Part shown: positions 1 to 7,122 of the stretch, in pieces
Position numbering within the stretch: the stretch's first letter is position 1
Layout: the number at the start of each line of letters is the position of its first letter
From: Thalassospiraceae bacterium
Lineage (GTDB): Bacteria > Pseudomonadota > Alphaproteobacteria > Rhodospirillales > Magnetovibrionaceae
Direction of reading: 5' to 3'
NCBI GenBank assembly: GCA_030637205.1
Contig: DAOVVL010000029.1
Span: 1 to 11,822 of the forward strand
DNA: 11,822 nt
The notes under the pieces: generated by a model
The model's input: only the letters and a program-made list of their open reading frames with translations
The model's database searches: none
What the model was told of the DNA's origin: nothing
Program-made: the position numbers and the translations under genes

Positions 1-734
1 CGCGTGCCCTTGGTCATTTCTGCATCTAGATGCACGCGTGCAGTATTTTGATACAACCGCGTCGCCAGCTGGTGTTCGGCTTCTTCAATGGTGTGGCCAT
101 CCACATGATCGATACGCTCGCCGCTATCGTAATCGTCCCACCGGTGGGGACTGCCGGAAAGTTCATAGTTATAGCCGGAAAGGTCCAGACCTTGCGGAAC
201 CGAAAGCTGCTCGGTTGCAACGTTGCGGCTTAGTTCCGGGGTCAAAAATCCGCCGATCTCGGCATCGGGATCACCCTTGTTGACCATCACCCAGCGCACA
301 AAATCAACGACGCGCTCATCGTTTTGGTTGGTACCTTCGGTGCGCACCCACACGATGCCGGTCTTGCCGTTGGAATTGGGTTTCAGCCCGATGATGCTCG
401 ATGATGCCTTTAGCGTATCGCCCGGATAAACGGGGCTACCAAAACGGCATGAAGCGTAGCCCAAGTTGGCAATGGCGTTCAGCGACACATCAGCCACGGA
501 GCGCCCGAAGATCATGTGAAAGACCAACATATCGTCAAGCGGCGCACCTTCAAGACCGAGGTTAATGGCAAAGGTATCGGCGCAATTGAACGCAAACCGT
601 GACCCGTAAAGGGCCGTGTACAGCGCCACTTCGCCTTCGGTTACGGTGCGCGGCGTGGCGTGCACAAGCTTTTGGCCGAGGCTGAAATCCTCAAAAAAAT
701 TACCGGGATTTGTCTTGTTACCTACGTGTACCAC
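1..734 (-). CDS. mch: Mesaconyl-CoA hydratase (beta-methylmalyl-CoA dehydratase), MaoC/hotdog family, partial
   Basis: Mesaconyl-CoA hydratase interconverts mesaconyl-CoA and beta-methylmalyl-CoA in the ethylmalonyl-CoA pathway, in the cytoplasm. I read 244 codons on the minus strand with no stop before the left edge, so the C-terminal third is missing (the family is about 340-350 residues). The start is taken as GTG at 734, with a purine-rich GGGGAAGGAAAA stretch just upstream; no ATG lies nearby in frame. Segments I recall from characterised Rhodobacter Mch are present: NKTNPGNFFEDF near residue 6, ATPRTVTEGEVALYTALYGSRF near 26-47 (in part), LDDMLVFH near 66, FGSPVYPGDTL near 99, GTNQNDERV near 132, GERIDHVDG near 215 and ATRLYQNTA near 229. 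It lies 61 bp downstream of the CoA ester lyase gene and is probably cotranscribed with it. A generic MaoC-like dehydratase is the alternative, but the match along the length favours Mch. Confidence 0.88.
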   Translation of the reverse strand, partial: MVHVGNKTNPGNFFEDFSLGQKLVHATPRTVTEGEVALYTALYGSRFAFNCADTFAINLGLEGAPLDDMLVFHMIFGRSVADVSLNAIANLGYASCRFGSPVYPGDTLKASSSIIGLKPNSNGKTGIVWVRTEGTNQNDERVVDFVRWVMVNKGDPDAEIGGFLTPELSRNVATEQLSVPQGLDLSGYNYELSGSPHRWDDYDSGERIDHVDGHTIEEAEHQLATRLYQNTARVHLDAEMTKGT

Positions 735-795
735 TGACTTTTCCTTCCCCGAGAAATACCTGCCTCACACCCGACCATCCTATCACGTTCGACGT

Positions 796-1683
796 TTAAG
801 TGTTCAGGTCTTCGTCCAGAATTTCAATCTGGGCCGCAATTTTCACTAAACGGCTGGCTTCCGCCATGTGCAGGTTTTCAACCAGTTTGCCATCAACCAC
901 GGCGACGCCTTCGCCTTTGGCCTGGGCTGCCTCAAAGGCTTTGATGATGCGCTTTGACCATTCAACCTCTTCGCTCGAAGGTCCATAAATTTCATTGGCC
1001 TTGGCAATGGTTTTAGGATGGATCAGGGTTTTGCCATCGAAGCCGAAATCCTTTCCCTGCTGGCACGACTGCGCAAAACCTTCGTCGTCTTGCAGATCCA
1101 GATGCACCCCATCAAGAATGGAAAGCCCATAGGCGCGCGCCACCAAAACACAATGGCCCAGCGACAACATCATCGGTACCCGGTCGCGGGTATGGTGGGC
1201 ATGCAAATCCTTGGCAAGGTCGGATGTTCCCATCACCAGGCACGAAACGCGGGGCGAAGCACTGGCGATCAGTTCAGCGCGCAACACGCCGCGCGGCGTT
1301 TCGATCATGCACCAGATACCCATTTCTTCAGGCGCGCCGGCCTCTTCCATTACTTTTTCTAACTGGCGTACCGCGTTGGCGCTTTCGACCTTGGGCAGCA
1401 AGATGGCATCGGCACCCGATGTGGCGGCAATGATGATATCTTTATAGCCCCATGTGCTATCGATTGCGTTCACCCGAACCACCACCTCGCGCTTGCCATA
1501 GCCACCTTTGGAAATGGCGGCGGCAATATGGTCGCGGGCTTCTTTCTTGGCGTCAGGGGCGACCGCATCTTCCAGATCCATGATCAGGGCGTCGCACGCC
1601 AGTGTGCGGCCCTTTTCAAGGGCACGGGGGGTGGATCCGGGCATGTAAAGCACGCTGCGCCGGGGGCGCGATGTATTGGGCAT
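796..1683 (-). CDS. CoA ester lyase of the HpcH/HpaI-CitE family, Mcl2-like (malyl-CoA thioesterase)
   Basis: 295 residues, the usual length for CitE-like CoA ester lyases. The TIM-barrel family signature is intact: RSVLYMPG at 9-16, the metal-binding DLED at 36-39, the substrate arginine R70 in VVRVN, the acidic MIET at 126-129 and GTSDLAKDL at 152-160, then GFDGKTLIHPK near 214-224. The RSVLYMPG opening and the GVAVVDGKLVENLH ending resemble (S)-malyl-CoA thioesterase Mcl2 of Rhodobacter more than the malyl/beta-methylmalyl-CoA lyase Mcl1, which opens with a LFGPGSR-type sequence; this comparison is from memory. Citramalyl-CoA lyase activity is an alternative. Adjacency to mch supports a role in malyl- or methylmalyl-CoA turnover. 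The ATG start is preceded by GGAGG with 8-nt spacing. Confidence 0.88.
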   Translation of the reverse strand: MPNTSRPRRSVLYMPGSTPRALEKGRTLACDALIMDLEDAVAPDAKKEARDHIAAAISKGGYGKREVVVRVNAIDSTWGYKDIIIAATSGADAILLPKVESANAVRQLEKVMEEAGAPEEMGIWCMIETPRGVLRAELIASASPRVSCLVMGTSDLAKDLHAHHTRDRVPMMLSLGHCVLVARAYGLSILDGVHLDLQDDEGFAQSCQQGKDFGFDGKTLIHPKTIAKANEIYGPSSEEVEWSKRIIKAFEAAQAKGEGVAVVDGKLVENLHMAEASRLVKIAAQIEILDEDLNT

Positions 1684-1706
1684 GGGGAGGCCTCCAAATT
1701 AAAATC

Positions 1707-1722
1707 GGTGCGATTTGGCACC
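1707..1722. promoter_or_regulatory. Palindrome GGTGC-N6-GCACC at the lyase gene promoter
   Basis: A perfect 5-bp-arm inverted repeat with a 6-bp spacer. Its right edge coincides with the transcription start expected from the promoter at 1729-1757, so it would occupy about +1 to +16 of the lyase transcript. That is a typical repressor-operator position. The cognate regulator is unknown, and a hairpin in the 5' leader is the alternative. Confidence 0.35.
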
Positions 1723-1728
1723 TTTAAA

Positions 1729-1757
1729 AATATGCCCCGATCCACCAATGCTGGCAA
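1729..1757 (-). promoter_or_regulatory. Sigma70-like promoter of the CoA ester lyase-mch pair
   Basis: On the minus strand TTGCCA (-35, five of six consensus bases) is followed after exactly 17 bp by CATATT (-10, four of six). The predicted start near 1722 gives a leader of about 40 nt before the ATG at 1683. It is the best match in the divergent intergenic region. Confidence 0.5.
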
Positions 1758-1761
1758 GCAC

Positions 1762-1791
1762 TTGGCGTTCATTAATATTGAGTGATATACA
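1762..1791 (+). promoter_or_regulatory. Candidate promoter of the response regulator gene
   Basis: TTGGCG (-35, four of six) and TATACA (-10, four of six) are separated by 18 bp, inside an AT-rich patch. Transcription would start near 1798, leaving a leader of about 70 nt. It is a modest match. Confidence 0.35.
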
Positions 1792-1869
1792 TGTTGGGAT
1801 TGGGGAAATTGAGGGGATTTCGTTCAAGGTCAGCACGAGCGGATCAGTTTGGGGGGAGCAACTGAAGCC

Positions 1870-2442
1870 ATGCCTTCAGGATACCTAAGTGAAGTCACGT
1901 TTCTGGTGGTTGACGCCAACCCGTTTATGCGCTCGATCGTGCGCAGGGTCCTTAAAAGCTTTGCTGCCAAGGACGTGCGCGAAGCCGAGGACGGCGCAGA
2001 TGCCATGAGTATGATTTCCATGGGCAACTTCAAACCCGATATCGTCATCACAGACTGGGTAATGGAACCCATCAACGGCGTTGATCTGTGCCGCTGGTTA
2101 AGAACCGGTGCCGACAGCCCCGATCCGTACATTCCCATTATCATGATGTCGGCCCATTCAGAACAGGGCAAGGTAACCGATGCCCGCGACATCGGCGTCA
2201 ACGAATTTCTGGTCAAGCCGATATCGGCCCGGTCCATCCTGAAGCGCATCCGGGTGATCATCGAACGCCCGCGCGCGTTCATCCGAACGGCTAAATATTT
2301 CGGCCCCGACCGGCGGCGCGTTGACCGACCGTTTCACGGCCAGGAACAACGCTCCAATTATGAAGCAAAGAGCGAAAGCCAGTTGGCCGAGGCACAGCAA
2401 ACCGGCCAGGCACAAAAAGGCAAGCCGACCGACAGCGCATAG
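1870..2442 (+). CDS. Single-domain response regulator (CheY-like receiver) with basic C-terminal tail
   Basis: 190 residues from ATG 1870. A GGGGGGAG stretch lies about 12 nt upstream; an in-frame TTG at 1849 is possible but has no good ribosome binding site. Residues about 9-130 form a CheY-like receiver: LVVDANPFMR at 12-21, phosphoacceptor D62 in ITDWVM, S94 in the Thr/Ser switch position and K116 in LVKPIS. The acidic pair that normally binds Mg is Asp-Ala (D15, A16) instead of Asp-Asp or Glu-Asp. After the receiver comes RPRAFIRTAKYFGPDRRR (133-150), a motif I recall from stand-alone alphaproteobacterial receivers, then a polar Gln/Lys/Ser-rich tail of about 40 residues. There is no DNA-binding or enzymatic output domain and no neighbouring histidine kinase. 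The partner and the process controlled are unknown. Confidence 0.85.
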   Translation: MPSGYLSEVTFLVVDANPFMRSIVRRVLKSFAAKDVREAEDGADAMSMISMGNFKPDIVITDWVMEPINGVDLCRWLRTGADSPDPYIPIIMMSAHSEQGKVTDARDIGVNEFLVKPISARSILKRIRVIIERPRAFIRTAKYFGPDRRRVDRPFHGQEQRSNYEAKSESQLAEAQQTGQAQKGKPTDSA

Positions 2443-2483
2443 ATAAAGGCGGCGCAGCGTTTGCTGGCAGACCGCCTTTATCT
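2441..2483. terminator. Perfect 12-bp stem between convergent genes, probable bidirectional terminator
   Basis: AGATAAAGGCGG at 2441-2452 is exactly complementary to CCGCCTTTATCT at 2472-2483. A small inner CAGC/GCTG stem lies in the 19-nt loop. It starts at the stop codon of the response regulator gene and ends 18 bp before the asd stop codon, between two convergent genes. There is no long U tract beyond the stem on either strand, although the stem base is AT-rich, so strength is uncertain. Confidence 0.6.
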
Positions 2484-2501
2484 CAAAACTGAAACCACTT
2501 T

Positions 2502-3527
2502 TTATTTAGACAAGTAATCCTCAATCAGGGCTTCGGCAATTTGTACCGTGTTCAACGCCGCACCCTTGCGCAGGTTATCTGAAACCACCCACATGTTAAG
2601 GCCGTGATCGACCGTGTGGTCTTCACGGATGCGGCTGACAAACACCGCATCTTCGCCCGCACATTCAGCAGGGGTAACGTAACCTTCGTCCTGGCGGTGA
2701 TCGATTACCGTGATACCGGCGGCTTCACGCAAGGTTTCACGCGCCGTGTCTTCGTCCAGCGCATTTTCAAATTCAATGTTGATCGCTTCGGCGTGACCAA
2801 TAAACACCGGCGCGCGAACACACGTTGCAAAGACCTTGATATCGGGATCGAGAATTTTTTGCGTCTCGACCACCATTTTCCATTCTTCCTTGGTCGCGCC
2901 ATCGTCCATGAACTCGTCGATGTGCGGAATGACGTTAAAGGCGATCTGCTTGGTGAATTTCTTCTGTGTTTTCAGAATCGGTTGGTTCATGAAAATGCCG
3001 CGGGTCTGGTTGAACAGCTCATCCATGGCATCCTTGCCGCTGCCCGAAACCGACTGATACGTCGCCACCACCACACGCTTGATGATCGCCAGATCGTGCA
3101 GCGGTTTTAACGCCACCAGCATCTGGATGGTCGAACAGTTGGGGTTGGCGATGATGTTCTTGGCCGTGTAGCCGCCAATGGCTTCGCGGTTCACTTCCGG
3201 GATTACCAGCGGAACGTCAGGGTCCATGCGAAAATGCGAGGTGTTGTCGATCACGATCGCACCGGCCGCCGTCGCCTTGGGCGCAAATTCAGCCGACACC
3301 CTTGCACCGGGGCTCGATAGCACAATGTCAATTCCGGCGAAATCAAAGGTCGCCAGATCCTGAACCTTCAACAGCTTGTCGTCGCCGTATGACACTTCCA
3401 TGCCGATGGAGCGCGAACTGGCCAGCGCCACAACTTCGGACGCCGGGAAATCACGTTCATACATGGTTTGCAGCAACTCGCGCCCGACATTACCCGTGGC
3501 GCCAACAACTGCGACTTTGTAACCCAT
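2502..3527 (-). CDS. asd: Aspartate-semialdehyde dehydrogenase
   Basis: Catalyses NADPH-dependent reduction of aspartyl phosphate to aspartate semialdehyde, the branch point to lysine/diaminopimelate, threonine, methionine and isoleucine. It is a 341-residue protein of normal family length. The NADP-binding GATGNVG motif is at 9-15, the catalytic cysteine C131 in NPNCST, SGSGK near 161-165, and the substrate-binding R238 and active-site H245 in VRAPVFIGHAEA. The ATG at 3527 is chosen because AGGAG lies 8 nt before it; a GTG at 3536 would abut that same site with no spacing. It follows leuB on the same strand after a 298-bp gap holding an intrinsic terminator, so it is probably at least partly transcribed on its own. 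Confidence 0.96.
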   Translation of the reverse strand: MGYKVAVVGATGNVGRELLQTMYERDFPASEVVALASSRSIGMEVSYGDDKLLKVQDLATFDFAGIDIVLSSPGARVSAEFAPKATAAGAIVIDNTSHFRMDPDVPLVIPEVNREAIGGYTAKNIIANPNCSTIQMLVALKPLHDLAIIKRVVVATYQSVSGSGKDAMDELFNQTRGIFMNQPILKTQKKFTKQIAFNVIPHIDEFMDDGATKEEWKMVVETQKILDPDIKVFATCVRAPVFIGHAEAINIEFENALDEDTARETLREAAGITVIDHRQDEGYVTPAECAGEDAVFVSRIREDHTVDHGLNMWVVSDNLRKGAALNTVQIAEALIEDYLSK

Positions 3528-3825
3528 CTTACTCACTCCTCAATTTTAAGGCCCTGCACTTGAAATCCGGGGGTCTTAAAAACTTAAAACCCGCGGGGGT
3601 GTCCGCGGGCTGGTTGCACTCAAAGCATTACCAAATCGCCCGCTAACATGTAGTTGTCGGTTTGGTTGTGGTTTTAACAAGCTGGGACGCCCGGCGAACA
3701 ACTGCTCGCTGGGGCTGGAAAACCTGAAACCTGATGCTGGCTTCGATCACTTCACATATCCTCTGCTTGATTTCGCCTTTGAAATACCCTTTAGGGGGCC
3801 AAAAGGCAAGGGTTGGGTTGGCGGC
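3528..3825 (-). other. leuB-asd intergenic region and asd leader
   Basis: This 298-bp stretch holds no convincing protein gene. On the minus strand it contains an intrinsic terminator (3578-3610) and, before it, a nine-codon ORF at 3649-3620 that reads MLAGDLVML with no ribosome binding site. A GCGGGC element (3643-3638) could pair with the 5' arm of the terminator. I see only weak promoter matches, for example TTGCCT at 3809-3804 followed after 17 bp by TATTTC. It does not resemble tmRNA, SRP RNA, RNase P RNA or 6S RNA. Confidence 0.5.
3578..3610 (-). terminator. Intrinsic terminator (or attenuator) between leuB and asd
   Basis: On the minus strand CCCGCGG and CCGCGGG form a perfect 7-bp GC stem with a 6-nt loop, followed at once by TTTTAAGTTTTTAAG. 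This is a textbook Rho-independent terminator. It lies about 215 nt after the leuB stop and about 50 nt before the asd start, so it could end leuCDB transcripts or attenuate asd. Confidence 0.85.
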
Positions 3826-4935
3826 TTAAGCGAGCTTATCCAACTCAGCCACCACCGCTTCGCCCATGCCCTGGGTGGAAACTTCTTGGGCTCCGTCGGT
3901 CATAATATCCGGGGTGCGCAGGCCCTTGCCCAGCACCGTTTCTACCGCCTGGTCCAGCATGTCGGCATCTTCGCCCAGATCGAACGAATAACGCAGCAAC
4001 ATGGAAAACGACAGGATCGTGGCCAGCGGGTTGGCCTTGTTCTCGCCCGCGATATCCGGCGCCGATCCGTGGACCGGCTCGTACATGGCGGGGATACGCC
4101 CGGTTTGCTCATCGCGCGACCCGATGCTTGCTGACGGCAACATGCCCAGCGATCCGGTCAGCATGGCGGCGCAATCAGAAAGAATATCGCCAAACAGGTT
4201 ATCGGTCACGATCACATCGAACTGGCCGGGCCAGCGCACCAGTTGCATGGCGCAGTTGTCTGCATACATGTGGTTCAGCTCAACGTCGGTGTTACCGTCT
4301 TGATGGGTTTTGGTTGCGACTTCGCGCCAGAACGCGCCCGATTCCATGACGTTGGCTTTTTCGACCGACGTCACTTTGCCGTTTCGTTTGCGCGCCATAT
4401 CAAACGCGACATCCATGATGCGCACAATTTCCGGTTCGGAATAAATTTGCGTGTCGAGGCCATAGCGCACACCGTCGCGCACTTCAACGCCGCGCGGTTC
4501 GCCAAAATAAACGCCTGCAGTCAGTTCGCGCAGGATCATGATGTCCAGCCCCTTGACCACTTCAGGCTTCAAGGTGGACGCATCAAGAAGTGCATCAAAC
4601 ACAATCGCCGGGCGCAGGTTGGCGAAAAGATCCAGGTCTTTGCGCAAACGAAGCAAACCCGCTTCGGGGCGCGCTGCGCGTTCCACGTTGTCCCACTTCG
4701 GCCCACCAACCGCGCCCAACAAAATGGCGTCGGCCTGTTTGGCTTTTTCCATGGTGGCATCGGTTACGGCTGAGCCGTGCACGTCATAGCACGCTCCGCC
4801 GACCAGATCTTCTTCGATGTTGAATTTGAAATGGCGTTTTTCGGCCATCCAGTCAACGATGCGCTTGGCTTCATTGATCACTTCGGGGCCGATACCGTCG
4901 CCCGGAAGAACGAGCAGATTTTTATTGCTGGACAT
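3826..4935 (-). CDS. leuB: 3-isopropylmalate dehydrogenase
   Basis: Oxidises and decarboxylates (2R,3S)-3-isopropylmalate to 2-oxoisocaproate with NAD, the step before the final transamination of leucine synthesis. 369 residues, normal length. Family motifs in order: LPGDGIGPEV near 9-18, LLGAVGGPKWD near residue 73, LRELTAGVYFGEPRG in mid protein, VTSVEKANVMESG containing the catalytic lysine, YADNCAMQLV, then DNLFGDILSDCAAMLTGSLGMLPSAS in two overlapping parts holding the metal-binding aspartates, and EPVHGSAPDIAG near the NAD site. The ATG at 4935 has AAAGGA 6 nt upstream; an in-frame GTG at 4953 would overlap the leuD stop and is less likely. The leuD-leuB gap is 10 bp, so the genes are cotranscribed. 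Confidence 0.97.
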   Translation of the reverse strand: MSSNKNLLVLPGDGIGPEVINEAKRIVDWMAEKRHFKFNIEEDLVGGACYDVHGSAVTDATMEKAKQADAILLGAVGGPKWDNVERAARPEAGLLRLRKDLDLFANLRPAIVFDALLDASTLKPEVVKGLDIMILRELTAGVYFGEPRGVEVRDGVRYGLDTQIYSEPEIVRIMDVAFDMARKRNGKVTSVEKANVMESGAFWREVATKTHQDGNTDVELNHMYADNCAMQLVRWPGQFDVIVTDNLFGDILSDCAAMLTGSLGMLPSASIGSRDEQTGRIPAMYEPVHGSAPDIAGENKANPLATILSFSMLLRYSFDLGEDADMLDQAVETVLGKGLRTPDIMTDGAQEVSTQGMGEAVVAELDKLA

Positions 4936-4945
4936 GAGGTTTCCT

Positions 4946-5557
4946 TTACGCACTCAGCCACGGCTGAGCGGTTTTTTGTTTTTCTTCGTAAGCTTCGATC
5001 TTGCTCGTTTTTTGTTGGGTCAGGCCGATGTCGTCGAGACCTTCCAGCAGGCAATGTTTGCGGAACGAATCAATTTCAAAATGTACCGTGCCGCCATCGG
5101 GGCCTTCAATGGTTTGCGCTTCCAGATCTACTGTGAGCGTTGCGTTGGCGCCGCGCTCAGCGTCTTCCATCAGTTTGGCCAGCGTTTCCGCATCGACCTT
5201 GATGGGCAACATGCCGTTTTTGAAACTGTTGTTGTAAAAGATGTCGGCAAAGCTGGTGGAAATGATGACCTGAATGCCAAAATCTTTCAGCGCCCACGGC
5301 GCGTGTTCACGCGACGATCCGCAGCCGAAGTTTTCACCCGCGACAATGATCGATGCGTTGCGGTACGCCGGCTTGTTCAAAACGAAATCGGGGTTTTCCG
5401 AACCGTCATCCAGAAAACGCATTTCATCGAACAGGTTTTTGCCCAAGCCTTCGCGCTTGATGGTTTTCAAGAACTGCTTGGGGATAATCATGTCGGTATC
5501 GATGTTGCGGATCGGCATGGGGGCCGCGACGCCGGTGAGTTTGTTAAACTTTTCCAT
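4946..5557 (-). CDS. leuD: 3-isopropylmalate dehydratase small subunit
   Basis: Swivel-domain subunit of isopropylmalate isomerase. With LeuC it converts 2-isopropylmalate to 3-isopropylmalate. 203 residues, the usual length. The signature segments are NIDTDMIIPKQFLK near 18-31, GENFGCGSSREHAPWAL near 74-90 and ADIFYNNSFKNGMLPI near 104-119. The ATG at 5557 lies 5 bp after the leuC stop, and its AGGA-type ribosome binding site overlaps the leuC end, consistent with translational coupling and 1:1 assembly. Nothing unusual is seen. Confidence 0.97.
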   Translation of the reverse strand: MEKFNKLTGVAAPMPIRNIDTDMIIPKQFLKTIKREGLGKNLFDEMRFLDDGSENPDFVLNKPAYRNASIIVAGENFGCGSSREHAPWALKDFGIQVIISTSFADIFYNNSFKNGMLPIKVDAETLAKLMEDAERGANATLTVDLEAQTIEGPDGGTVHFEIDSFRKHCLLEGLDDIGLTQQKTSKIEAYEEKQKTAQPWLSA

Positions 5558-5562
5558 CGCGC

Positions 5563-6978
5563 TTAATCCTCCGCCTCTAATTTACGCACGTCCGTCAAAC
5601 AACCTTTGATCGCCGCCGCCGCTGCCATCGCGGGGCTGACCAAGTGGGTGCGCCCGCCCTTGCCCTGGCGGCCTTCGAAATTACGGTTCGATGTGGATGC
5701 GCAGCGTTCGCCAGCTTCCAACCGGTCATCGTTCATGGCCAGACACATGGAACAGCCCGGCTCACGCCATTCAAACCCGGCCTCGATGAAAATCTTGTCC
5801 AGGCCTTCTTCTTCGGCCTGTTCCTTGACCAGACCGGAACCCGGAACCACCATGGCGCCCACGGTGGCGGCCACTTTGCGGCCCTTGGCAATGCCTGCGG
5901 CTTCGCGCAAATCTTCGATGCGCCCGTTGGTGCAAGACCCGATAAAGACCCGGTCAATGGGCGTGCCTTCGATGGCAGCGCCCGCTTTTAAATCCATATA
6001 GGCGAGCGAGCGTTCCCACGCGGCGCGCTTTTGCGGATTAGATTCTTGAGCCGGATCGGGAATGTTGCCGGTGATGGGGATGACGTTTTCCGGGCTGGTG
6101 CCCCAGGTAATTTCCGGCACCAGCTCAGAGGCGTCCAGTTCGACCACGGCATCAAACTTGGCCGCGTCATCGGATTTCAGCGTCCGCCAATATTCGACCG
6201 CCTGTTCCCATGCAGCGCCCTTGGGCGACATGGAACGGCCTTTTAAGTATTCAAACGTTTTCTCATCGGGCGCGATCAAACCGGCGCGCGCGCCTGCTTC
6301 GATGGTCATGTTGCAGACCGTCATGCGCCCTTCCATGGAAAGGTTTTCTATTGCCGTGCCGGCGTATTCCACCACATATCCGGTGCCGCCTGCGGTGCCG
6401 ATCTTGCCAATGATCGCCAGCACGATGTCTTTCGCGCCAACGCCGGGCGGCAGTTCGCCATCAACTTTAATCAACATGTTCTTGGCTGGTTGCTGCAACA
6501 ATGTCTGGGTTGCCAGAACGTGTTCGACTTCGGACGTGCCAATGCCGAACGCCAACGATCCAAACGCGCCGTGGGTGGCGGTGTGGCTGTCGCCGCAAAC
6601 AATCGTTGTTCCGGGCAGCGTGAAGCCTTGTTCCGGCCCAACGATGTGGACCACGCCCTGGCGGATGTCGTCGGTTTCAAAATAGGGAACGCCGAAATCA
6701 GCAACGTTCTTTTCAAGCGTTTCCACCTGAAGGCGCGATTCGGGGTTTTGAATGCCCTTGGAACGGTCCGTCGTCGGCACATTGTGATCGGCAACCGCCA
6801 GTGTCGCTTGCGGGCGGTGAACCGAGCGTCCTGCGGTGCGCAGACCTTCAAAGGCCTGGGGGCTGGTGACTTCGTGGACCAAATGGCGGTCGATGTAGAT
6901 CAGGCAGGTGCCGTCTTCTTGCACATCCACCAGATGAGCATCCCAGATTTTATCAAACAAGGTACTCGGCGCGCGCAT
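5563..6978 (-). CDS. leuC: 3-isopropylmalate dehydratase large subunit
   Basis: Aconitase-family catalytic subunit of isopropylmalate isomerase, 471 residues, a normal length. The three cysteines that hold the 4Fe-4S cluster are C349 in FIGSCTNGR and C409 and C412 in PGCSMCLAMN. Other family segments are DRHLVHEVTSPQAFEGLR near 30-47, CGDSHTATHGAFGSLAFGIG near 128-147 and NRNFEGRQGKGGRTHLVSPA near 431-450. The ATG at 6978 has GAGGA about 5 nt upstream. It is the first gene of leuC-leuD-leuB. It sits just after the rplS terminator, so it should have its own promoter in 6979-7054. Confidence 0.97.
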   Translation of the reverse strand: MRAPSTLFDKIWDAHLVDVQEDGTCLIYIDRHLVHEVTSPQAFEGLRTAGRSVHRPQATLAVADHNVPTTDRSKGIQNPESRLQVETLEKNVADFGVPYFETDDIRQGVVHIVGPEQGFTLPGTTIVCGDSHTATHGAFGSLAFGIGTSEVEHVLATQTLLQQPAKNMLIKVDGELPPGVGAKDIVLAIIGKIGTAGGTGYVVEYAGTAIENLSMEGRMTVCNMTIEAGARAGLIAPDEKTFEYLKGRSMSPKGAAWEQAVEYWRTLKSDDAAKFDAVVELDASELVPEITWGTSPENVIPITGNIPDPAQESNPQKRAAWERSLAYMDLKAGAAIEGTPIDRVFIGSCTNGRIEDLREAAGIAKGRKVAATVGAMVVPGSGLVKEQAEEEGLDKIFIEAGFEWREPGCSMCLAMNDDRLEAGERCASTSNRNFEGRQGKGGRTHLVSPAMAAAAAIKGCLTDVRKLEAED

Positions 6979-7009
6979 TGCATCCTCAACTTTGATGGTG
7001 ATCGATCGC

Positions 7010-7029
7010 CACCCCTTATAAATGGGGTG
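7010..7029 (-). promoter_or_regulatory. Palindrome CACCCC-N8-GGGGTG in the leuC upstream region, possible operator over a -10 box
   Basis: Perfect 6-bp arms flank TTATAAAT. The AT centre includes TTATAA, which could serve as the -10 of the leuCDB promoter. Only poor -35 matches (GTCTTT or TCTTTT) lie 16-17 bp upstream on the minus strand. It lies between the rplS terminator and the leuC start, so operator or weak secondary terminator are both possible. Confidence 0.4.
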
Positions 7030-7047
7030 CGAAAACGAAAAGACCTG

Positions 7048-7094
7048 AAAAACTGCGCCCCGGAACGCAATAGGATAACTCCAATCCGGGGCGC
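7048..7094 (-). terminator. Intrinsic terminator of the ffh-rpsP-rimM-trmD-rplS transcript
   Basis: On the minus strand TCCGGGGCGC pairs perfectly with GCGCCCCGGA (10 bp, at 7085-7094 and 7055-7064, 20-nt loop). Because the arms are inverted repeats the order on the transcript is GCGCCCCGGA first. The stem is followed by AGTTTTTC and more T-rich sequence. It begins 29 nt after the rplS stop, which marks the end of the translation operon. Confidence 0.85.
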
Positions 7095-7122
7095 GTTTGA
7101 TGCCACGTTTCGTACAAAGAGC

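Noticed and set aside
3525..3536. Upstream GTG start for asd at 3536
   Set aside because: The AGGAG ribosome binding site would overlap the start; the ATG at 3527 has proper spacing.
3578..3780. Possible tmRNA or other housekeeping RNA in the leuB-asd gap, because a GACAACTAC word and a short ORF precede a terminator
   Set aside because: The ORF ends VML, not the LAA-type tag ending, and there is no tRNA-like acceptor half. No SRP, RNase P or 6S signature either.
4817..5566. 249-codon open frame on the plus strand, antisense to leuD
   Set aside because: leuD is certain by its motifs. The opposite frame has no recognisable domain and is a usual codon-bias shadow.
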